Of a stretch of 64,000 nucleotides of DNA, positions 18,536 to 27,117 are shown piece by piece; the stretch's first letter is position 1, and each line of letters starts with the position of its first letter. The stretch lies in the NCBI RefSeq assembly GCF_023101205.1, contig NZ_CP078078.1, positions 2,241,411 to 2,305,410 on the forward strand, given 5' to 3'. The stretch is from Microbacterium aurugineum. Its GTDB lineage: Bacteria; Actinomycetota; Actinomycetes; Actinomycetales; Microbacteriaceae. The notes beneath the pieces are model-generated. The model was not told the DNA's origin and made no database searches. It saw only the letters and a program-made list of their open reading frames with translations. The position numbers and the translations under genes were made by a program.

Positions 18536-19523
18536 TCTGGCGAGCCCTCGGGTCGATGAAGCCATAGACGAGGTCCATGATGAAGTTGGCGGCGAGCACC
18601 GTCAGGGTGATGACGAGGAACAGTCCCTGCATCAGCGCGTAGTCGTTGTTGGTCACGGCCTGGAACATCAGCTTGCCGATGCCGGGGTAGGTGAACACCT
18701 GCTCCATGACGATGGAACCGGCGACCACGAAGCCGAGTGTGATCGAGAACCCCGCGATCGAGGGGATCGCCGCGTTGCGAGCCGCGTACGTCGTCATGAT
18801 GCGTCGCGGACGAAGCCCCTTGGCCTCCGCCGTGAGCACGTAGTCCTCGGCGAGGGTCGACACCATCATGTTGCGCATGCCGAACATCCAGCCACCGACC
18901 GAACTGATCACGATCGTGATCGCCGGGAGGATCGCATGCGCCACGGCATCGGTGAAGAACGCCCACGTCGGTTCGGGGCCGTCCGGATAGTCGAACACGT
19001 CGTAGCCGCCGAAGATCGGGAACCAGCCGAGGCCGACCGCGAACACGGCGACCAGGATCAGGGCCATCCAGAAGTACGGGATCGACTGGAGGACGGTGGT
19101 CGCGGGGATCAGGTGGTCGACCCAGGTGCCGCGCTTCCATCCGGCCCAGGCGCCGAGCACGACGCCGAGGACGAAGGAGATGACGGTCGCGGTGCCGACC
19201 AGGACGAGCGTCCACGGAAGAGCGCCGGCGATGAGCTCCGTCACCGGAGTGGGGAACTTTGTGACCGAGACGCCGAGGTCGCCCTGGAACATGCGTCCCC
19301 AGTACGCCAGGTACTGCTCCCACAGGGAGGAGTCGTCGCCGCCGAGCAGGAGCTTGATGTTGCGGATGGCTGTCTCGGAGACCTCGCCGCCGGCCCGCTG
19401 CATCTTGGCGATCATGATGTCGGCCGGGTTCCCCGGCATGAGCCGGGGAAGAAGGAAGTTGATGGAGATCGCGGCCCAGAGCGTGAACGCGTAGAACCCG
19501 ATTCTTCGTGCATAGAACTTCAT
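18528..19523 (-). CDS. Peptide/oligosaccharide ABC importer permease (OppB type)
   Basis: The 331-residue protein begins MKFYARRIGFYAFTLWAAIS and has six predicted membrane helices. Its EAA loop reads DYVLTAEAKGLRPRRIMTTY. A periplasmic loop with GGYDVFDYPDGPEPTW is longer than in DppB proteins. That variant is frequent in family-5 importers for oligosaccharides, so a sugar ligand is possible but not proven. It follows the binding-protein gene by 41 nt without a hairpin, unlike the first operon. Confidence 0.92.
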   Translation of the reverse strand: MKFYARRIGFYAFTLWAAISINFLLPRLMPGNPADIMIAKMQRAGGEVSETAIRNIKLLLGGDDSSLWEQYLAYWGRMFQGDLGVSVTKFPTPVTELIAGALPWTLVLVGTATVISFVLGVVLGAWAGWKRGTWVDHLIPATTVLQSIPYFWMALILVAVFAVGLGWFPIFGGYDVFDYPDGPEPTWAFFTDAVAHAILPAITIVISSVGGWMFGMRNMMVSTLAEDYVLTAEAKGLRPRRIMTTYAARNAAIPSIAGFSITLGFVVAGSIVMEQVFTYPGIGKLMFQAVTNNDYALMQGLFLVITLTVLAANFIMDLVYGFIDPRARQNV

Positions 19524-19564
19524 GTCACTGTGTCCTGACTTCCTTCTTCCCCGACTCCTCTCGG

Positions 19565-21256
19565 TTACTTGACCGGCTGCAGCTGCGTCAGGACGTAGCC
19601 TGCCGCGATCGGACCCCAGGACGGCGGGAAGGCGTAGAGGTCTTCCTCGGTCGGCCAGCCCGTGAAGTCCTTCGTGTTGTAGAAGGTCTGCGTCGCGTTG
19701 ATGACGAGCGGGATGTAGGGCAGGTCACGCACGATCTCGGTCTGGATCGTGCCGTAGAGCTCCTTCTTCTCCGCCTCGTCGTTCGTGCTGATGGCCGACT
19801 GGATCGCCTCGTCGACGACGGGGTTGTCGTAGCGGCTGAAGTTCCAGCGGCCCGCCGGAACCTCTGTGCCCACGGGGCTGGTCGACTGGACGGTGGTGCC
19901 GCCGAACCAGTCACGGTAGATCTGGAACGGGTCCGCCACGGAGGTGCCGACGACCCCACCGACGATCAGCTGGAACTCGCCACCCTGCCGAGCGTCGGAG
20001 AACTCCTGCCACTGCACCGTCGACGCGGTGATCTTGATTCCGGCGGCCTCGGCCTGCTCGGCGATCAGCTTCGCGGCGTCGTTGTAGTCCGTCCACCCGT
20101 CGACCGAGGTGAGGGTCAGCTCGAGGGGCACGCCGTCCTTCTCGTAGATGCCGCTCGAACCCTTGGTGTAGCCCGCCGCCTCGAGGATCTCCCCCGCCTC
20201 GGCGACGTTCGCCTCCTGCGGGCTGACCTCGTTGGCGGGGTCCGCGACCCACTTCTCGTCGCGCGGCAGCAGGGCGAACGTCGGCGAGATGTCACCGGTC
20301 AGACCGACGAACGCCTTGTCCTTGATGGTGGCGCGGTCGATCGCGACGTTGAGGGCCTGGCGCACGGCGACGTCGGTCTGTGGACCGGTGCAGCCGAGGT
20401 CGGCGTTCGAGCAGGTGTACAGGACGGTCGGGTCCTGCGGGGTGTTGATCCAGTCGATCTTCCCGTTGCCGGTCACGTCGTCCGGGTTCGGGATGAACAT
20501 GCCCGTCCAGTCGAGCTTGCCGGCGGCCAGCAGATCCTGAGCGGTCTGGTTGTTGTCGACGGCGATGTACTGGACCTTCTTGACGCCGAGCTTGTCGGCA
20601 TCGCGGAAGTTCTCGTTCGCGACGAGCGTGTACGACTCGCTCGTGGTCTTGTCGACGACGTAGGCCCCGGAGCCGACGGGCTCCTCGTTCGTGAAGTTCG
20701 CGAAGTCGGTGATGTCCGCCCAGATGTGCTCCGGGAGGATGTAGGTCGAGCCCAGACGCTGGAACTCGGTCGTGTACTGCGCCGAGGAGTAGGTCAGCAC
20801 GACGGTGGTGTCGTCCGTGGCCTCGGCGGAGACCAGGCCGTTGCCCTCGGGGTTGTTGGCCTCGTAGTTGAAGGAGAACGCGACGTCCTCCGCGGTGAGC
20901 GGCTCGCCGTCGCTCCACTTGAGGTCGGGCTTGATGGTGATCGTGATCGCCGTGCCGTCCTCGTTGTACTCGAACGTGTCGCCGATGAGTCCGACGGGCT
21001 CGGAGTCAGCCGTCTTGTTGAAGAAGAACAGCGGCTCGTAGATCGGCCCGAGCGCGCCGTGGAGCACGGTCGGTGCGAACGGGTTGTAGTTCACGGCGAT
21101 CGGCGTCTGGCTGCCGGCCCAGACACGAAGGGCGCGGTCGCTGTCGGCGTTGTCATCGCCGCTGCCGCCGGTGCCACAGGCGGTGAGGCCCAGGGCGAGG
21201 ACGGATGCTCCGGCGATGGCGGTGAGCGCGAGCTTGCGCTTTCCGTTTCGGATCAT
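19565..21256 (-). CDS. Binding lipoprotein of second ABC importer (SBP family 5)
   Basis: The ATG at 21256 is preceded by GAGGAAACAAGAA and gives a lipoprotein signal with lipobox LTAC (Cys at about residue 27). The 563-residue mature protein carries TPIAVNYNPFAPTVLHGALG, ITIKPDLKWSDGEPLTAEDV and ALNVAIDRATIKDKAFVGLT. These are family-5 features. It is the first gene of an operon with two permeases and two ATPases. Ligand identity cannot be read from sequence. A perfect palindrome lies about 110 nt upstream and may be its operator. Confidence 0.92.
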   Translation of the reverse strand: MIRNGKRKLALTAIAGASVLALGLTACGTGGSGDDNADSDRALRVWAGSQTPIAVNYNPFAPTVLHGALGPIYEPLFFFNKTADSEPVGLIGDTFEYNEDGTAITITIKPDLKWSDGEPLTAEDVAFSFNYEANNPEGNGLVSAEATDDTTVVLTYSSAQYTTEFQRLGSTYILPEHIWADITDFANFTNEEPVGSGAYVVDKTTSESYTLVANENFRDADKLGVKKVQYIAVDNNQTAQDLLAAGKLDWTGMFIPNPDDVTGNGKIDWINTPQDPTVLYTCSNADLGCTGPQTDVAVRQALNVAIDRATIKDKAFVGLTGDISPTFALLPRDEKWVADPANEVSPQEANVAEAGEILEAAGYTKGSSGIYEKDGVPLELTLTSVDGWTDYNDAAKLIAEQAEAAGIKITASTVQWQEFSDARQGGEFQLIVGGVVGTSVADPFQIYRDWFGGTTVQSTSPVGTEVPAGRWNFSRYDNPVVDEAIQSAISTNDEAEKKELYGTIQTEIVRDLPYIPLVINATQTFYNTKDFTGWPTEEDLYAFPPSWGPIAAGYVLTQLQPVK

Positions 21257-21368
21257 TTCTCTTGTTTCCTCTCGGTGCTGCACTGCAGGAGGGATCGCTC
21301 CGGATGGAGCAGAACCCCGGGTCTGGGGTTCGCGGGCCCCGGGAGGCGACCGGCTGGCCACCACGAAG

Positions 21369-21399
21369 GGGTTTGTTAGGACAGTAACCTAACAAACCC
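21369..21399. promoter_or_regulatory. Perfect 12-bp palindrome upstream of the second importer operon
   Basis: GGGTTTGTTAGG (21369-21380) and its exact complement (21388-21399) are separated by seven bases. On the reverse strand a TTGTTT sits 17 bases before TTAGGT, which overlaps the palindrome, so a repressor bound here could block the importer promoter. The site lies between the importer and the divergent NAD operon. No regulator gene for it is in the immediate neighbourhood, and an RNA hairpin in a 5' leader is an alternative. Confidence 0.5.
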
Positions 21400-21475
21400 G
21401 TATGCCGATAAACAAGGCTCCTTGCGCTCGCTGGATAACGTTTCGGACTCGGCGACGGATCGCGTCACACGTGCG

Positions 21476-21500
21476 CACTAAGGGTCCGCATGACACTAAG
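21476..21500 (+). promoter_or_regulatory. CACTAAG direct repeats upstream of the NAD operon, candidate regulator site
   Basis: CACTAAG occurs at 21476-21482 and again at 21494-21500, 18 bp apart and immediately before the ribosome binding site of the NrtR-like gene. NrtR proteins generally autoregulate and bind just upstream of NAD genes, so this is the best local candidate site. The assignment rests on position and repetition only. Confidence 0.3.
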
Positions 21501-21525
21501 ATCGTTCTCGGAGGTTAAGGTGTCT

Positions 21526-22242
21526 ATGACTCAAAGCAGTGACATCCGGGTCGCCGTCTCGACGGTGATCCTGACGCTGCGGCGCACGGATGACGGGCGG
21601 GCGCGGCTCGCGCTGCCACTCGTGCTGCGCACCCGCGAGCCCTTCGCACAGCAGTGGGCGCTTCCCGGCGGCTGGCTGACCGTGGCCGAGTCCCCCGTCG
21701 ATGCGGCAGCGCGCACACTCGCGGAGACCACCGGCCTCGCGCCCAGCTACCTGGAGCAGCTCTACGCCTTCGGTGCGGTCGACCGCTCCCCCACCCGTGT
21801 CGTCTCGATCGTGTACTGGGCGCTGCTCCGCCAGGACGACGTGACCGCCCAGATCGCGGCGCACCAGGCTTCCGGCCGCGCCCCCGAGAACGTGCGCTGG
21901 TTCGATGTGGATCAGCTGCCCCGACTGGCTTTCGATCACTCCGAGATCGTCGAATACGCGCTGTGGCGACTCCGCAACAAGGTCGGATACAGCCGGGTCG
22001 CCCAAGGCTTCCTCCCCGAGGAGTTCACGCTCGCCGAGCTCCGGGAGGCCTACGAGTCGATCCTCGGCCGGACCCTCGACCCGGCGAACTTCCGCCGCCA
22101 GGTCGAGGCCGCCGGAAACCTCCTCCCCACCGACCGCTTCCGCACCGGAAGCCATCGTCCTGCACGTCTGTACCGCGACAACACCGATGTCGAGCTGGCC
22201 GACCGCGGCCCGCTCGGTCCCGAAGAAACGAGCACCCGATGA
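21526..22242 (+). CDS. NrtR-type Nudix/winged-helix regulator of NAD biosynthesis
   Basis: The protein of about 238 residues has an N-terminal Nudix fold (QWALPGGWLTVAESPVDAAA) and a C-terminal winged-helix part containing FTLAELREAYESILGRTLDP and NFRRQVEAAGNLL. The Nudix box lacks the catalytic REXXEE glutamates (AARTLAETTGL here), as in NrtR regulators that sense ADP-ribose or a related NAD metabolite instead of hydrolysing it. It is first in the operon with nadA, nadB and nadC and overlaps nadA by four bases. An in-frame GTG at 21520, five bases after GGAGG, is an equally possible start. Confidence 0.85.
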   Translation: MTQSSDIRVAVSTVILTLRRTDDGRARLALPLVLRTREPFAQQWALPGGWLTVAESPVDAAARTLAETTGLAPSYLEQLYAFGAVDRSPTRVVSIVYWALLRQDDVTAQIAAHQASGRAPENVRWFDVDQLPRLAFDHSEIVEYALWRLRNKVGYSRVAQGFLPEEFTLAELREAYESILGRTLDPANFRRQVEAAGNLLPTDRFRTGSHRPARLYRDNTDVELADRGPLGPEETSTR

Positions 22243-23576
22243 GCATCACCTTCGTACCCGCTCCCGCCGTTCCACCGCTGGACCCCTCCGTGGACCATGC
22301 GATCCAGGCGATCGTCACCGGCGCGTCGACCGACGCCACCTGCGCCACGGACCTCGCCGCCGGCCCCTGGGACTTCGACGCGCGCCCCGGATACGGTCCC
22401 GGTTCCTCGATGGGCGACGTCATCCCGACCGGAGCCCCGCGGCAGGGCGAGCTGCCCGCCGAGTACCGGGAGGCATCCGAGGAAGAGCTCGACGGACGGA
22501 TCCGCGCGGCCAAGGAGACGCTCGGCGACCGGGTCGTCATCCTCGGTCACTTCTATCAGCGCGAAGAGGTCGTCCAGCACGCGGACTACGTCGGCGACTC
22601 GTTCCAGCTCGCCACCGCCGCCAAAGGCCGGGCCGACGCCGAGGCGATCGTGTTCTGCGGGGTGCACTTCATGGCCGAGACCGCCGACCTGCTCTCCCAG
22701 CCCGACCAGGCCGTGATCCTCCCGAACCTCGCCGCCGGCTGCTCGATGGCCGACATGGCCGACATCGACCAGGTCGAGGAGTGTTGGGAACAGCTCGAGG
22801 AGGTCTTCGGCGACCTCGAGGCCACGGACACCGAAGGCCGGGTACCGGTGATCCCGGTGACCTACATGAACTCCTCCGCCGCGATCAAGGGCTTCGTCGG
22901 GCGTCACGGCGGGATCGTCTGCACATCGTCGAACGCCCAGACCGTGCTCGAGTGGGCCTTCGAGCGCGGCCGTCGCGTGCTGTTCTTCCCCGACCAGCAT
23001 CTGGGGCGCAACACCGCCAAGGCGATGGGCGTACCGCTCGAGCAGATGCCGATGTGGAACCCGCGGCGAGCGCTCGGTGGTTCGTCCGCCGAGCAGCTCC
23101 TCGACTCCCGGGTGATCCTGTGGCACGGCTTCTGCTCGGTGCACCGGCGCTTCACCGTCGGCCAGATCGAGCAGGCCCGCGCCGAACACCCCGGCGTGCG
23201 CGTGATCGTGCACCCCGAATGCCCGATGGAGGTCGTCGACGCCGCCGACGAGGCCGGCTCGACCGAGTACATCCGGCGGGCGATCGACTCGGCGACCGAG
23301 CCTTCCGTCTTCGCGATCGGCACCGAGATCAACCTCGTCCGACGACTCGCGGCGCAGTATCCGCAGCACGAGATCTTCTGTCTCGACCCCGTCGTGTGCC
23401 CCTGTTCGACGATGTACCGCATCCACCCCGGCTACCTGGCCTGGGTACTGGAGGAACTCGTGGCGGGCCGCACCCCGAACCGGATCACGGTCTCCGGCGA
23501 CGTCGCCGATCCCGCGCGAGTGGCGCTGGAGCGGATGCTCGCCGCCAAGCCACCGGTGGCCGCAGGCGTGCGATGA
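22239..23576 (+). CDS. nadA: Quinolinate synthase NadA
   Basis: The 445-residue protein condenses iminoaspartate with dihydroxyacetone phosphate to quinolinate. It shows GHFYQREEVVQHADYVGDSF and VFCGVHFMAETADLL. The three cluster cysteines are expected in CGVHFM, HPECPMEVV and VVCPCSTMYRIHP. The enzyme needs a [4Fe-4S] cluster. An N-terminal extension of about 70 residues with no recognisable domain precedes the core. The ATG at 22239 overlaps the regulator stop by four bases. Confidence 0.97.
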   Translation: MSITFVPAPAVPPLDPSVDHAIQAIVTGASTDATCATDLAAGPWDFDARPGYGPGSSMGDVIPTGAPRQGELPAEYREASEEELDGRIRAAKETLGDRVVILGHFYQREEVVQHADYVGDSFQLATAAKGRADAEAIVFCGVHFMAETADLLSQPDQAVILPNLAAGCSMADMADIDQVEECWEQLEEVFGDLEATDTEGRVPVIPVTYMNSSAAIKGFVGRHGGIVCTSSNAQTVLEWAFERGRRVLFFPDQHLGRNTAKAMGVPLEQMPMWNPRRALGGSSAEQLLDSRVILWHGFCSVHRRFTVGQIEQARAEHPGVRVIVHPECPMEVVDAADEAGSTEYIRRAIDSATEPSVFAIGTEINLVRRLAAQYPQHEIFCLDPVVCPCSTMYRIHPGYLAWVLEELVAGRTPNRITVSGDVADPARVALERMLAAKPPVAAGVR

Positions 23577-25102
23577 ACGTCGTCGTCGTCGGATCGGGCA
23601 TCGCGGGCCTCACCGCTGCGCTCCACGCCGAGGAGGCCGGTCACTCGGTGACGGTGGTCACCAAGGGTGCGCTCGGAGACGGATGCACCGCGCTCGCGCA
23701 GGGCGGTGTGGCCGGGATCTACGGGCCCGGAGACTCGGCAGAGCAGCACGCGGACGACACGATGGACGCGGGTGCAGGACTCGCCGACCCCGCTGCGGTG
23801 CGGGCGCTCGTCGCCGACGCGGCAGAGCGGATCGCGGAGCTGATCAGCCGAGGTGTCGCCTTCGACAGGACGGCAGACGGCGAGCTGCAGCTTGGGCGGG
23901 AGGCCGCGCACGGCCACGCCCGCATCGTGCACGCGGGCGGAGACGCCACCGGAGCCGCGATCTCCGCAGCGCTCGTCGCCGCTGCCCGCCGGGCGTCCAT
24001 GAGCATCGTGGAGCACGCGCTCCTGACCGAGGTGATCGTCGCGGATCACGCCGCGCGCGGCGTCGTCCTCCTCATCGGCGGGGAAACCGTCGAGCTCCTC
24101 GCCGATGCCGTGATCCTCGCCACCGGCGGTGCCGGGCATCTCTACGCGCACACGACGCACCCCCGCGGAGCGACGGGCGACGGCATCGCCGCGGCGCTGC
24201 GCGCGGGAGCCGCCGTCGCCGATCTGGAGTTCGTCCAGTTCCATCCGACGATCCTGGCGTCGGGACCGGCATTCCTCATCTCGGAGGCTGTGCGCGGGGA
24301 GGGGGCGACACTGATCGATGACCGCGGCCGTCGTTTCACCTTCGACAGTCACCCGGACGGTGAACTCGCTCCGCGGGATGTCGTGTCGCGCGCCATCGCG
24401 AGGCACGCAGCGATCCAGGCGACACCCGTGCGTCTCGATGCCACCATGCTGGACGCCGAGAAGCTGGCGGCACGGTTCCCGACCATCGATCGTGTGACGA
24501 GGGAACGCGGATACGACTGGTCACGCGAGCCCATCCCCGTCACTCCGGCCGCCCACTACCTGATGGGCGGCATCGTCACCGACCTCGATGGCCGCACGAC
24601 GATCCCCGGGCTCTATGCGGTCGGCGAGGTCGCACGCACCGGCGTCCACGGCGCGAATCGACTCGCCTCCAACTCCCTGTTGGAAGGGGCCGTGTTCGGG
24701 GCCCGAGCCGCGGCCGCGCTCGGGACTCCCTGGCGCCCGATCTCACCGGAACCGTCTCCCGCGGCCGTCCACGAGCCCGCGCCCCTTTCGTCTGCGCCGC
24801 CCGCCTTCACCCGCACCGCCTTGCAGCAGCTGATGTGGGAGGACGTCGGGTTGCTGCGCTCCGGCGCGCAACTCGCCCGAGCCTGGGCCACCGTGCGTGC
24901 ATGGGCCGCCGCCGTCCCCGCTCCGGCCACGGCCACGGCCACGGAGCACGAAGACGCGAACCTGCTGCTGCTCGCCGAGGCCACTGCTGCCGCCGCCCTC
25001 GCCCGCACCGACTCGGTGGGGGCACACCATCGCGTCGACGCCCCCACCCCTGAAGCGCTCCCGTCGTCCCGCGACCGCTCATCGATCCTGGAGGCCGTCT
25101 GA
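23573..25102 (+). CDS. nadB: L-aspartate oxidase NadB
   Basis: The 509-residue flavoprotein oxidises L-aspartate to iminoaspartate for NadA. The FAD-binding N terminus reads VVVVGSGIAGLTAALHAEEA, and the succinate dehydrogenase/NadB-type signatures LEFVQFHPTIL, AAHYLMGGIVTDLDG and GVHGANRLASNSLLEGAVFG are present. The C-terminal domain is Ala-rich. The ATG at 23573 overlaps nadA by four bases (ATGA). Confidence 0.97.
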   Translation: MNVVVVGSGIAGLTAALHAEEAGHSVTVVTKGALGDGCTALAQGGVAGIYGPGDSAEQHADDTMDAGAGLADPAAVRALVADAAERIAELISRGVAFDRTADGELQLGREAAHGHARIVHAGGDATGAAISAALVAAARRASMSIVEHALLTEVIVADHAARGVVLLIGGETVELLADAVILATGGAGHLYAHTTHPRGATGDGIAAALRAGAAVADLEFVQFHPTILASGPAFLISEAVRGEGATLIDDRGRRFTFDSHPDGELAPRDVVSRAIARHAAIQATPVRLDATMLDAEKLAARFPTIDRVTRERGYDWSREPIPVTPAAHYLMGGIVTDLDGRTTIPGLYAVGEVARTGVHGANRLASNSLLEGAVFGARAAAALGTPWRPISPEPSPAAVHEPAPLSSAPPAFTRTALQQLMWEDVGLLRSGAQLARAWATVRAWAAAVPAPATATATEHEDANLLLLAEATAAAALARTDSVGAHHRVDAPTPEALPSSRDRSSILEAV

Positions 25103-25953
25103 TGCTCACCCGCGCCACCCTCACCCGCGTCGTCGGAGCAGCCCTCGAAGAAGACGCCCCCTGGGGAGACCTCACCAGCACCACCCTGCTCCCGGCGGAG
25201 GCGACGGCCACGGCTGATCTCGTGGCCCGCGAACCCGGCGTGTTCAGCGGTGGCGCGGTCTTCGCGGCCGCCTTCGCCCTCACCGATGACGAGCTCATCG
25301 TCGACGTGCACGTCGGCGACGGCGACGAGTTCGCCGCGGGCGATGTCCTCGCTTCGGTGTCGGGCTCGGCACGCAGCATCCTGACGGCCGAACGGGTGGC
25401 GCTGAACTTCGCGCAGCGGATGAGCGGCATCGCGAGCCTCACCGCGGCGTACGTCAGCGCGATCGAGGGCACGTCTGCGCGCATCGCCGACACACGCAAG
25501 ACCACGCCGGGGCTGCGCGCCTTCGAGCGGCATGCGGTCGAATCGGGCGGCGGCCGCAACCACCGCTATTCCCTGTCGGACGCGGTGATGGCGAAGGACA
25601 ACCACCTGGCCGTGCTCACCCGATCGGGTCTCGACCTCGCGACCGCTCTGCGTCAGGCACTGTCGCGGCTTCCGCACACCACGCACGTCGTCGTCGAAGT
25701 CGACCGTCTCGACCAGATCCCGGCCGTCCTCGACGGCGGTGCCCACACGGTGCTGCTCGACAACTTCTCCCTCGACGATCTGCGTGCGGGCGTCGCCCTG
25801 ATCGGCGGGCGAGCGACGGTCGAAGCCTCCGGTGGAGTGAACCTCGACACCGTCGGCGACATCGCCCGCACCGGGGTGGACGTGATCTCAGTCGGGGCTC
25901 TGACCCACTCGGCCCGCGCCCTCGACCTCGGCCTGGATCTGCGGATCGACTGA
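25102..25953 (+). CDS. nadC: Quinolinate phosphoribosyltransferase NadC
   Basis: The 283-residue enzyme converts quinolinate and PRPP to nicotinate mononucleotide. Family motifs include WGDLTSTTLLP, NFAQRMSGIASLTAAYV, RKTTPGLRAFERHAVESGGG and NHRYSLSDAVMAKDNHL. The start codon overlaps the nadB stop by one base (TGATG). With NadA and NadB it completes the de novo route from aspartate. Confidence 0.97.
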   Translation: MLTRATLTRVVGAALEEDAPWGDLTSTTLLPAEATATADLVAREPGVFSGGAVFAAAFALTDDELIVDVHVGDGDEFAAGDVLASVSGSARSILTAERVALNFAQRMSGIASLTAAYVSAIEGTSARIADTRKTTPGLRAFERHAVESGGGRNHRYSLSDAVMAKDNHLAVLTRSGLDLATALRQALSRLPHTTHVVVEVDRLDQIPAVLDGGAHTVLLDNFSLDDLRAGVALIGGRATVEASGGVNLDTVGDIARTGVDVISVGALTHSARALDLGLDLRID

Positions 25954-25958
25954 ACATC

Positions 25959-27095
25959 GTGCTCTACCTCGACCATGCAGCGACCTCTCCGGTGCGTCCG
26001 GAGGTGCTCGACGCGATGCGTCCGTACCTCACCGGAGTGTTCGGCAATCCCTCGAGCCATCACACGGCAGGCGAAGCGGCGGCGAGCGCACTCGACGACG
26101 CCCGCGTCCGGGTCGCGCGGGTGCTGGGACTGCGCACCGGCGATGTGGTCTTCACCGCGGGCGGGACGGAGGCGAACAACCTCGCAGTGAAGGGCATCAC
26201 GCTCGCGGCCCTCGAGACCGGGAAGCGGCATCTCGTCATCTCCCCGATCGAACACGAGTCGATCCTGGAATCCGCCGCGTATCTGCGACGCTTCCACGGG
26301 GTCGAGGTGACGATGCTTCCCGTCGACGACGCCGGTCGGATCGCACCGGATGCGCTCGCGTCGGCGATCAGAGACGACACGGCACTGATCTCCGTCGGCC
26401 ACGCGAACAACGAGGTGGGCACGGTCCAGGACGCGACGGCGCTGGCGTCGGTAGCCCGGGCTTCTCGCGTACCCCTCCACCTGGATGCGGTGCAATCGGC
26501 GGGGTGGCTTCCGCTTGCCGGGCTCGGCGCCGACGCCGTCTCCATCGCCGGTCACAAGCTCGGCGCTCCCAAAGGCATCGGCGCTCTGGCCGTGCGAGGT
26601 CGCATACCCCTGGAACCGGTGCTGCACGGGGGCGGTCAGGAACGCGGGCGTCGGTCGGGCACGGAGAACGTCGCCGGAGCCGTCGCACTGGCGACCGCCC
26701 TGGAAGTCGCGGAGAGCGAGCGGGAGGTCCTGGCACCCCGTGTCGCGGCGACCACGGCACGGTTCATCTCCCTCGTGCTCTCCGGCATCCCTGAAGCTTC
26801 ACTCACCGGCGATCCCGCGAACCGCCTGCCCGGCACAGCGAGCTTCACCTTCGCGGGCACCAGCGGTGAATCGGTGCTCCTCGAGCTTGAACGCCGGGGG
26901 ATCATCTCCTCGAGCGGCTCGGCCTGCGCGGCGGGCAGCGACGACCCCTCGCACGTCCTCCTCGCGTGCGGCGTGCCCCCCGGGGTGGCGCAGACCTCGG
27001 TCCGATTCACCTTCGGCAGGGAGGCACTGCCCGATGGCGCACCCGAACGACTCGCGGAACTCGTCACCAACTCCGTGCACGCGGCCCGAGGCTGA
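25959..27095 (+). CDS. Cysteine desulfurase (NifS/IscS family) linked to NAD synthesis
   Basis: The 378-residue PLP enzyme starts with GTG at 25959 (YLDHAATSPVRPEVLDAMRP), five bases after nadC. It has the PLP-Lys region AGHKLGAPKGIG and the persulfide Cys in SSGSACAAG. Its place at the end of the NAD operon parallels nifS-like genes next to nadABC in other bacteria, where the enzyme supplies sulfur for the NadA cluster. A general role in Fe-S or thio-modification chemistry cannot be excluded. Confidence 0.93.
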   Translation: MLYLDHAATSPVRPEVLDAMRPYLTGVFGNPSSHHTAGEAAASALDDARVRVARVLGLRTGDVVFTAGGTEANNLAVKGITLAALETGKRHLVISPIEHESILESAAYLRRFHGVEVTMLPVDDAGRIAPDALASAIRDDTALISVGHANNEVGTVQDATALASVARASRVPLHLDAVQSAGWLPLAGLGADAVSIAGHKLGAPKGIGALAVRGRIPLEPVLHGGGQERGRRSGTENVAGAVALATALEVAESEREVLAPRVAATTARFISLVLSGIPEASLTGDPANRLPGTASFTFAGTSGESVLLELERRGIISSSGSACAAGSDDPSHVLLACGVPPGVAQTSVRFTFGREALPDGAPERLAELVTNSVHAARG

Positions 27096-27117
27096 TGCCC
27101 GGCCATAGACTCAGCTG

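Noticed and set aside
21905..23572. Long upstream extension of nadB in the same frame
   Set aside because: The extension is an Arg/Pro-rich shadow of the nrtR-like gene and nadA. The real NadB starts at 23573 with the FAD-binding motif and a four-base overlap.
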